Program-made: the position numbers and the translations under genes
Notes under the pieces: generated by a model
Told to the model about the DNA's origin: nothing
The model's input: only the letters and a program-made list of their open reading frames with translations
Databases searched by the model: none
IMG/VR virus record: IMGVR_UViG_3300028024_000015
Location: 1-41,523 of that record
Direction: 5' to 3' (one strand)
Length of the DNA: 41,523 nt
Source of the DNA: a virus
Shown here: one piece after another, positions 37,131-41,523 of the stretch
How positions within the stretch are numbered: position 1 is the stretch's first letter
Layout of the letters: every line of letters begins with the position of its first letter

Positions 37131-37358
37131 TCAGTGTCCGCAAGGTACGTTGCCATCGTCATCGGCGCTACGTCCGCATTGGATGCACGTGAGTGGATTC
37201 CCACCTTGATATAGGCCGGCGCGCATACGGACGCCAGCAGCGCGCAAATCCTGCCCGACGACGTTGATCTGATCGAAGATATATTCGCTAAACGGACGTG
37301 CGCCTAGGCGCGAACGCTTGGGCCATGCCGGGATAGGGCTGTCGGGGAAATAATTCAT
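37131..37358 (-). CDS. Small protein with C-terminal Cys motif
   Basis: This 75-aa protein has AAGGAG before the ATG at 37358, which overlaps the stop of the Ea22-like gene (ATGA). It reads MNYFPDSPIPAWPKRSRLGARPFSEYIFDQINVVGQDLRAAGVRMRAGLYQGG and ends TCIQCGRSADDDGNVPCGH. The ending provides a C-x2-C and a further C/H for zinc. The function is unknown. Confidence 0.65.
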   Translation of the reverse strand: MNYFPDSPIPAWPKRSRLGARPFSEYIFDQINVVGQDLRAAGVRMRAGLYQGGNPLTCIQCGRSADDDGNVPCGH

Positions 37359-37870
37359 GTTTGCTCCTTGCGCGCGGCATCAATGGCTGCGAGTGCGTGC
37401 GTAACCAGCATCCCAGTCGGATTGAACTCGTCGCTCGTTCCGGCGAACATTTCCCGGTCGTGGCGAATGGCGCTCTCAAGTTCCAATAGCGCACCCATCA
37501 GACCATAGGCGCGAACCCGCTCAACCGGAATATCGCCGCGCTCAATGAGAAAGCGGGCACGCGATACCTGGTTGTCGTGGTTGGCCTGCCAGTGGTTGCG
37601 CTCTACGGTCAGAGCCGATGCATGCTCGACGGCTTCTTGCCAGCGTCTCTTCCAGTCGGCGCTATCCTCCCGCAGCGCCCGCACCTCAGCGATAAGGGCG
37701 AGGATTGCGGCGGGGTCAATCGCTGATAGCGAGCGCTTTTCGTAGTCACGATCGCTCACATGCGTCGGCTCGCCGTGGGATATTTCCCAATCCTCCGGGT
37801 AGTGCTTCGAACGGTATTGCCACAGATCAGGCGCCTTCGCCAGCGCTTCCAATTCGTCGATGTCGATCAT
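37355..37870 (-). CDS. Ea22/Ead-like coiled-coil protein
   Basis: This 171-aa protein (AAGGAG before the ATG) starts MIDIDELEALAKAPDLWQY. It has the D-P-A-A-I-L-A-L-I-A-E-V-R-A-L-R-E heptad block typical of phage Ead/Ea22 proteins (about 52-68). A coiled coil with W residues (WKRRWQEAVEHASALTVERNHWQANHDNQV) and the end GMLVTHALAAIDAARKEQ follow. The role in phage is unknown. Its start overlaps the stop of the frame overprinted on the methyltransferase (ATGA), a sign that that frame is translated. Confidence 0.75.
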   Translation of the reverse strand: MIDIDELEALAKAPDLWQYRSKHYPEDWEISHGEPTHVSDRDYEKRSLSAIDPAAILALIAEVRALREDSADWKRRWQEAVEHASALTVERNHWQANHDNQVSRARFLIERGDIPVERVRAYGLMGALLELESAIRHDREMFAGTSDEFNPTGMLVTHALAAIDAARKEQT

Positions 37871-38697
37871 TTCGTCTCCTTATCCTCGTGAGAGTAGGGT
37901 GAATGCTGCTGCAGCCACTCTTGATACTTGCCCGTTTCCAAGGCCTTTAAGTCTGTGTGACCTATAGGCCACCCCATGAGCCATTCGACCCAATCCGGAT
38001 TCAGCGGGCCACTCTCCGTAGCGAAAACGAAGTGGTCCAACCGGTCGTAGGTTCGGTCTCGTCCATCTTTGCGGGTCAGTGCTTTGATGGACGACGCCTT
38101 GTGCATGGATGCCGTTGGCGTCGGAATACTGCGCTTCTTCACCGCGGTCGCCAGTCCGTCGCCACTCGATTTGCTCGCACCCTTCCTGTTGTGATTCCCA
38201 CAGACGGTTGGAGTGGGCCAGAATCCAGATCCTTTCTCGCTCGTGATCGGCGCCGCAATCGCCCGCGGAAAGCACTCCCCATTCCGCATGGAACCCCATC
38301 TCGGCCAGGTCTCCAAGTACTCGTCCGAGTCCTCTAGAAGTGAGCATTGGGCTGTTTTCCACGAAGACGATTCGCGGTCGTACTTCGCGAACGATCCGAG
38401 CCATTTCGACCCAGAGACCGCTTCGCGCGCCTTCGAGACCGGCGCCGTTTCCAGCGGCACTGATGTCCTGACAGGGAAATCCGCCAGCCACGACATCAAC
38501 AACTCCTCGCCAAGGTCGTCCGTCGAAAGTCCGAACGTCATTCCAAATCGGGAACGGCGGCATGGTTCCGTCGTTTTGCCGCGCAACGAGGACGGCTTGG
38601 GCGTAGGGATCAAATTCAACGGCGCAAACGCATCGATGCCCGAGCAACTGACCTGCGAGAATTCCTCCACCATGGCCCGCGAAAAGATGAAGCTCAT
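37867..38697 (-). CDS. Overprinted gene: phage protein sharing DNA with the C5 methyltransferase
   Basis: This 276-aa protein is read in another frame across essentially the whole methyltransferase gene. Its own hallmark segments are SWLADFPVRTSVPLE (69-83), YLETWPRWGSMRNG (127-140), FWPTPT (159-164) and LNPDWVEWLMGWPIGHTDLKAL (232-252). Protein patterns like these are familiar from annotated phage genomes, though function is unassigned. Its ATG lies 4 bp after the methyltransferase TTG behind the same GGAGGT, at the better spacing (7 bp). Its stop forms ATGA with the next gene. These features argue for real translation. Confirmation needs codon-constraint or proteomic evidence. Confidence 0.75.
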   Translation of the reverse strand: MSFIFSRAMVEEFSQVSCSGIDAFAPLNLIPTPKPSSLRGKTTEPCRRSRFGMTFGLSTDDLGEELLMSWLADFPVRTSVPLETAPVSKAREAVSGSKWLGSFAKYDRESSSWKTAQCSLLEDSDEYLETWPRWGSMRNGECFPRAIAAPITSEKGSGFWPTPTVCGNHNRKGASKSSGDGLATAVKKRSIPTPTASMHKASSIKALTRKDGRDRTYDRLDHFVFATESGPLNPDWVEWLMGWPIGHTDLKALETGKYQEWLQQHSPYSHEDKETK

Positions 38698-38701
38698 TCA
38701 A
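37880..38701 (-). CDS. DNA cytosine-C5 methyltransferase (Dcm-type)
   Basis: This 273-aa enzyme methylates cytosine C5 using S-adenosylmethionine, probably to protect phage DNA from restriction. Motif I is LFAGHGGGI (6-14), motif IV GGFPCQ with catalytic C77, motif VI VENSP (114-118), motif VIII HERERIW (153-159), and motif X RLKGLGNGQVSRVAAAAF near the end. The start is a TTG at 38701 (MNELHLFAGHGGG is the usual opening), and it overlaps the upstream stop as TTGA. The target-recognition region (about 165-225) is short. The DNA also encodes a second protein (37867-38697). Confidence 0.92.
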   Translation of the reverse strand: MNELHLFAGHGGGILAGQLLGHRCVCAVEFDPYAQAVLVARQNDGTMPPFPIWNDVRTFDGRPWRGVVDVVAGGFPCQDISAAGNGAGLEGARSGLWVEMARIVREVRPRIVFVENSPMLTSRGLGRVLGDLAEMGFHAEWGVLSAGDCGADHERERIWILAHSNRLWESQQEGCEQIEWRRTGDRGEEAQYSDANGIHAQGVVHQSTDPQRWTRPNLRPVGPLRFRYGEWPAESGLGRMAHGVAYRSHRLKGLGNGQVSRVAAAAFTLLSRG

Positions 38702-39165
38702 GCGACCTCCAATTCTTGTTGTTCAACCAATCCCATTTTCCGGGCGCGTACCGGCTCCCACTCTGCGTACGCGCGATCCCAGATGTCGAATTTATTCTCT
38801 TTCGGCGCCCCAGACTGGTCGATATATCTGTGACAGAAGACGCAACCTGGCACGGTATATCGATGGTCCGCCTTGATACCCATCCCCTTCCCATGCACCG
38901 CCTGATTGGAGTGGCACGGCACGACCGAGACATCGAATTCAAGGCGCCAGCACACGTCAGACACTTGGAGAAAACACCTTTCCCCTCTGCAAGCCGCCAG
39001 ATACTTCGCCCCTTCCTCGGCGGTCGGCCGCTTCGCCTTCCGCTTGAGACCGACTCTCTTCTTCGCCTCCTGGTTGCGCTCGAATTGCTGGCGGGTGGGC
39101 GAGAAGGGTGAGCCTTTGCGGGAGAAGGGCGAGCGCTGCATGGGTTTTTTGCGGGTGAGGGTCAT
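38698..39165 (-). CDS. YbcO-like HNH nuclease (DUF1364 type)
   Basis: This 155-aa protein starts at the ATG at 39165, with GGAGG 8 bp upstream, and overlaps the homing gene by 4 bp (ATGA); a GTG five codons earlier is possible. A basic N-terminal linker (TRKKPMQRSPFSRKGSPFSPTRQQFERNQEAKKRVGLKRKAK) is followed by CRGERCFLQVSDVCW. VVPCHSNQAVHGKGMGIKADHRYTVPGCVFCHRYIDQSG then supplies the Cys4-type zinc site and H-N-H residues of YbcO-like phage nucleases. Its position in the nin region supports a recombination or DNA-processing role. Its stop lies inside the TTGAATG that starts the next two genes. Confidence 0.78.
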   Translation of the reverse strand: MTLTRKKPMQRSPFSRKGSPFSPTRQQFERNQEAKKRVGLKRKAKRPTAEEGAKYLAACRGERCFLQVSDVCWRLEFDVSVVPCHSNQAVHGKGMGIKADHRYTVPGCVFCHRYIDQSGAPKENKFDIWDRAYAEWEPVRARKMGLVEQQELEVA

Positions 39166-39710
39166 GCGACATGCCTCCACGTTGTGCCATTCCGAGCGCG
39201 CCGCACCATCTGCTCGGAGATGCCCAACTCCCCCGCTAATTCATGGTTGCTCTTTTCGCTGTCCCTGATTAACCTGACTTGAGACTCGGTCATCTTGGAA
39301 CTCGGATGCGCATCGCCTCTAATGCGCGTGCCATGAATATCCATGTCTTTCAGATTGCCGTTGCGGGTATCCCATCGAAGGTTATCCAGACGGTTATCTG
39401 CTCTATTGCCGTTGTTATGGCAGGAATCCAAATCACGCTCATTGATTGCCGGGCGAAACACCTGGAGCATGGCGCGATTAACGCATAACGTCTTACAGCG
39501 ACCTTTGTCGTGCAGAGTCACGGTCTGATACCCGTCATGCAGTCTCAATGCCTTTACCCGCCCCTTGGTGACTCTCGTTGATCCTAGGGGGCCATTCGTG
39601 ACTCGATCAAGTGAGCGGATTCGGCCATGAGTAGAAACCTCATAAAGACCACACCACCCGACTACCGGCCTCCAGATTTCAGTATCCAATTCCAACCCCC
39701 ATCGCTTCAT
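39162..39710 (-). CDS. NUMOD4-HNH homing endonuclease
   Basis: This 182-aa protein is taken from the ATG at 39710. The N-terminal EIWRPVVGWCGLYEVSTHGRIRSLDR is a NUMOD4 DNA-binding motif. RLHDGYQTVTLHDKGRCKTLCVNRAML, then DLDSCHNNGNRADNRLDNLRW, is the HNH core. The C-terminal MTESQVRLIRDSEKSNHELAGELGISEQMVRRARNGTTW is a helix-turn-helix. This is the layout of free-standing homing nucleases. It lies between ninB and the YbcO-like gene. Its 5' end overlaps the last 32 bp of ninB, and the exact start is uncertain (TTG codons follow GGGGG a few bases later). Confidence 0.88.
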   Translation of the reverse strand: MKRWGLELDTEIWRPVVGWCGLYEVSTHGRIRSLDRVTNGPLGSTRVTKGRVKALRLHDGYQTVTLHDKGRCKTLCVNRAMLQVFRPAINERDLDSCHNNGNRADNRLDNLRWDTRNGNLKDMDIHGTRIRGDAHPSSKMTESQVRLIRDSEKSNHELAGELGISEQMVRRARNGTTWRHVA

Positions 39711-40098
39711 AGCCCTGTTCGACAGGCTCGCTCCACTGCACATCACGCTCGGCGCCAAAGGCGCTCATCAACTCCTGCAACTCCGACATTTCCGCCTTCG
39801 TCATCTTGCTTGTCGATTGACCCAGCACTACAAAGCCACCGTCGAGCCCAGGAACCGCACGTTGCTTTTTGAGTCCAGCGCTGAAAATGTGCTTCCAGTC
39901 TTCCGGCGCGAGCTTCAGGCCATGCCACTCGACCTGACGCGAAATGTCGGTCAGCATGGCCCAGAGGCGCGCATTCTGAAGAATGGAGCGTGTGGCGGGC
40001 TTCACCTCGACGCAAAATCCGTCAGGCGCGCACTTAATGGCCTCAATGGCTTTTGAGCGAGCGACGGCATGGGACAAAACAAACGCCTGCTTATCCAT
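39679..40098 (-). CDS. ninB: NinB-like recombination protein (intact)
   Basis: This 139-aa protein starts at the ATG at 40098 with GAGGAGG upstream; the stop of the HNH gene overlaps it. RSILQNARLWAMLTDISRQVEWHGLKLAPEDWKHIF, then AVPGLDGGFVVLGQSTSKMTKAEMSELQELMSAFGAERDVQW, matches lambda NinB (Orf). Orf is a single-strand-DNA- and SSB-binding protein that substitutes for RecFOR in phage recombination. The N-terminus DKQAFVLSHAVARSKAIEAIKCAPDG is parallelled by a truncated second copy upstream (40609-40713). Confidence 0.9.
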   Translation of the reverse strand: MDKQAFVLSHAVARSKAIEAIKCAPDGFCVEVKPATRSILQNARLWAMLTDISRQVEWHGLKLAPEDWKHIFSAGLKKQRAVPGLDGGFVVLGQSTSKMTKAEMSELQELMSAFGAERDVQWSEPVEQGYEAMGVGIGY

Positions 40099-40609
40099 GG
40101 GAATCCTCCTCAGGCCAAACTGCACCCTTAGAAACACGGCAGGCATGAACCTGCGTAATCCCAAATTCCAGCGACAACTCCTTGAGGGATGCGCCGTTTT
40201 CCCTCATCGCCCTTAATCGAGCAGCTGATTCAATGGTGAGCTTTGCCTTGCCGTTCCGCGTTAGCGCCGGCTGTCTGTTCTTCTTTACGCAGTCTTTGGC
40301 GTTGTCGAGATAAGTGCCAATAAAGAGATGATTTGGATTGACGCATGCAGGTACATCGCAGCGATGACAAATAACCATTCCCTTGGGAATTTCCCCATTG
40401 TGGGCCTCAAATGACCGGCGATGTGCAAAGCCCTGTCTGCCGTTCGCTTTCATAAATCCGTATCCTTGCGCATTGACGGCTCCCATCCATATCCAGCAAC
40501 CACATTCAGGGACGCGCTCAATATTCATTTCGATCCGAACTGAAATTGGCGCCCGGTAAGCAAGTTGCGCGCGACGCAACGGCCCGACTTGTTTTCTCTT
40601 TCCGCCCAT
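40091..40609 (-). CDS. HNH homing-type endonuclease inserted beside ninB
   Basis: This 172-aa protein is taken from the ATG at 40609 behind GGAGGA, overlapping the stop of the ninB fragment (TGATG). GCWIWMGAVNAQGYGFMKANGRQGFAHRRSFEAHNGEIPKGMVICHRCDVPACVNPNHLFIGTYLDNAKDC carries the HNH_3 pattern (HRxxxE…G…VCH-x-C…C-V-N-P-x-H-L). The C-terminus KLTIESAARLRAMRENGASLKELSLEFGITQVHACRVSKGAVW is a helix-turn-helix like that of the NUMOD4-HNH gene. It appears to have entered a ninB gene. Start codons further upstream would overlap two other genes. Confidence 0.9.
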   Translation of the reverse strand: MGGKRKQVGPLRRAQLAYRAPISVRIEMNIERVPECGCWIWMGAVNAQGYGFMKANGRQGFAHRRSFEAHNGEIPKGMVICHRCDVPACVNPNHLFIGTYLDNAKDCVKKNRQPALTRNGKAKLTIESAARLRAMRENGASLKELSLEFGITQVHACRVSKGAVWPEEDSHG

Positions 40610-40713
40610 CAGTAGTTTCCTCCGCGACCATCCGGCGCATTGATAACAGCCCGGCTTGCAAGTTGGCGGGCGGTGGCGTGGACTAGGCGAAAAACCATTT
40701 TGTCGCCGCTCAT
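40609..40713 (-). pseudogene. Truncated ninB 5' fragment
   Basis: This 34-codon frame starts at an ATG at 40713 that overlaps the upstream gene's stop (ATGA). It reads GDKMVFRLVHATARQLASRAVINAPDG, then RGGNY and a stop. This aligns residue for residue with the first ~27 amino acids of the intact NinB (39679-40098) but with many substitutions. It is therefore a diverged relic rather than a recent duplicate. The break occurs just where the HNH gene's ribosome site begins (GGAGGA). Confidence 0.72.
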
Positions 40714-40886
40714 GACGTCGCTCCAAAAAATCCGCCCGCATGCAGCAACCAGATAAGTACAGCGCAGTCGATGCATTTCATCCACACGTTGTGCGGTTCG
40801 CGTGGTTCCCCATGTTTCGCTAGATTGATACCCATCTCCAGCGTTATCAGAATAAGCAACGTAATTTGCGGCCAATGAAGTGTCAT
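40710..40886 (-). CDS. Small membrane protein
   Basis: This 58-aa protein starts at the ATG at 40886, overlapping the upstream gene's stop (ATGA). It reads MTLHWPQITLLILITLEMGINLAKHGEPREPHNVWMKCIDCAVLIWLLHAGGFFG, with two hydrophobic helices (about 5-20 and 38-55) and a short polar turn. This layout (W-P-Q-I…G-I-N-x-A-K-H-G-E-P…L-x-x-A-G-G-F-F) is one I have seen in small phage proteins. The function is unknown. Confidence 0.72.
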   Translation of the reverse strand: MTLHWPQITLLILITLEMGINLAKHGEPREPHNVWMKCIDCAVLIWLLHAGGFFGATS

Positions 40887-41125
40887 ACCGCCCCCGCATT
40901 GCTTCGCACAATCCAATGCCCGTAGAAACCGCGCAACCATGAGAACATGTACAGGAAGCACAGTGCGAAAATCCCGTACTGCTGCGCATGCCACGTCGTG
41001 TAAAGCCAAAAAGGCTGCGATGCCAGCCCAAACAGGCAGGCGTACCGACGACGTGATTCGCGTTTGTCCTGCGAAAGAAAGACGGCGGCGACGCCACAGA
41101 GGCCTATAGCTAGTTGATCAATCAT
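40883..41125 (-). CDS. Small multi-span membrane protein
   Basis: This 80-aa protein starts MIDQLAIGLCGVAAVFLSQDKRESRRRYACLFGLASQPFWLYTTWHAQQYGIFALCFLYMFSWLRGFYGHWI. It contains about three hydrophobic helices separated by short charged loops. The SQPFWLYTTW…WLRGFYGHWI portion recalls short PnuC-like or lipid-facing phage membrane proteins. Its role is unknown. Both ends overlap neighbours by 4 bp. Confidence 0.72.
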   Translation of the reverse strand: MIDQLAIGLCGVAAVFLSQDKRESRRRYACLFGLASQPFWLYTTWHAQQYGIFALCFLYMFSWLRGFYGHWIVRSNAGAV

Positions 41126-41349
41126 CGGTGAGCCCCCGCCGCTGCGTCTCTCTGCGCCCGCTCGCGCGTCTCCTTGGCCTGACGAACAAGGTCATACTCC
41201 GACTCGGCTTCCCACCGCAGCATGTGGGCGACGCCCGCAAACCTCGCGACTTCCAGAAGAACAGAGTCGTCTTTCATCCCCTTGGCTGCCATTTCCTCGA
41301 TGCGGGCCAAATGCGCCTTGCAGCGCACAATGAGTTCCGATGTGTTCAC
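41122..41349 (-). CDS. Small hypothetical helical protein
   Basis: This 75-aa protein starts with a GTG at 41349 overlapping the upstream stop (GTGA), with GGGAGAG upstream. It reads MNTSELIVRCKAHLARIEEMAAKGMKDDSVLLEVARFAGVAHMLRWEAESEYDLVRQAKETRERAQRDAAAGAHR. It is an all-helical, charged protein without recognised domain. Its position in the early operon suggests a regulatory or accessory role. Confidence 0.65.
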   Translation of the reverse strand: MNTSELIVRCKAHLARIEEMAAKGMKDDSVLLEVARFAGVAHMLRWEAESEYDLVRQAKETRERAQRDAAAGAHR

Positions 41350-41523
41350 TCCGTCTCTCCCTTCACTTCCTCAGTAACCTGTGTATGCGCAATGGCGCGG
41401 CGCTGTGCATCCTGGAGGATTCGACAGAACCGATCCGGTGAGCAGAAAATTCCGGCCTCAGCCATCATGTCAAGCATCTGCCGATGCGAAATCCCCGCGA
41501 GAAGGGATGAGGTTGTGGGTTCG
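41346..41523 (-). CDS. C-terminal part of a gene running off the right edge
   Basis: This is an open minus-strand frame from the window edge to the TGA at 41346. It reads SSLLAGISHRQMLDMMAEAGIFCSPDRFCRILQDAQRRAIAH, then TQVTEEVKGETE. The helical SHRQMLDMMAEAGIFCSPDRFCRIL portion resembles short DNA-binding helices in small plasmid/phage accessory proteins. The start and most of the N-terminus are outside the window. Its stop overlaps the GTG of the next gene. Confidence 0.6.
   Translation of the reverse strand, partial: EPTTSSLLAGISHRQMLDMMAEAGIFCSPDRFCRILQDAQRRAIAHTQVTEEVKGETE

Noticed and set aside
1-41523. CRISPR array, insertion sequence, integrase or attachment site
   Set aside because: No regularly spaced direct repeats, transposase or integrase motifs were seen, and no core-site duplication could be recognised by reading.

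Overview
The window is about 41.5 kb of a tailed double-stranded DNA phage (or prophage) with a contractile tail. It carries a tail sheath, a tail tube, and a P2/Mu-type baseplate with a gpJ-like protein and a HxH-tipped spike. Base composition is fairly high in GC. The HigBA, glycosyltransferase and nin-type gene content and the Sec-leader tail fibres suggest a beta-proteobacterial host of the Burkholderia/Paraburkholderia kind. That host guess is inference. No integrase or CI-type repressor is visible here, so lifestyle cannot be settled.

Almost everything is transcribed leftward (minus strand). Read from right to left, the first block (41523 to about 36250) is a lambda nin-like early region. 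It holds small membrane proteins, a broken ninB fragment, homing-type HNH genes, an intact NinB, a YbcO-like nuclease, a Dcm-type C5 methyltransferase with a second gene overprinted on it, an Ea22-like protein, and NinX (DUF2591). It ends at a zinc-finger antitermination protein of Q type (35745-36245). Next comes a probable late promoter (34936-34963), a short leader RNA, a terminator, a few tiny genes and a gene-poor structured stretch (33360-34200). This looks like the lambda Q / pR' / tR' arrangement.

The late block follows. It has a metallophosphoesterase, small secreted or structural proteins, the two terminase subunits, a DUF1073-type portal, a MuF-like protein, and a Nudix/prohead-protease/scaffold fusion. 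Then come cement protein, major capsid protein, connector proteins, sheath and tube. Tail-assembly chaperones with a -1 frameshift site, an SLT-domain tape measure, baseplate hub, plug, spike and wedge proteins, several tail-fibre or tailspike genes, a putative holin, and a GH24 endolysin complete it.

Independent cargo sits on the plus strand between late genes: higBA (1614-2208), a GT2 glycosyltransferase with a partner gene (2268-3559), a secreted 110-aa protein (11357-11689), and a ribbon-helix-helix plus GIY-YIG pair (13600-14582). Several have recognisable promoters of their own, and two promoters are placed so that translation would start at or next to the transcript 5' end.

The most unusual observations are these. 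(1) Two genes almost completely overlap in different frames (37867-38701). (2) Two copies of a small three-stem RNA element, with differing inner helices, follow the capsid and tail-tube genes (22456-22511 and 17559-17613). (3) Three tail-fibre-like proteins carry Sec signal peptides and a repeated module with cysteines exactly 17 residues apart. (4) A ninB relic lies upstream of an HNH gene and an intact second ninB. (5) One 609-aa polypeptide combines Nudix hydrolase, prohead protease and scaffold.
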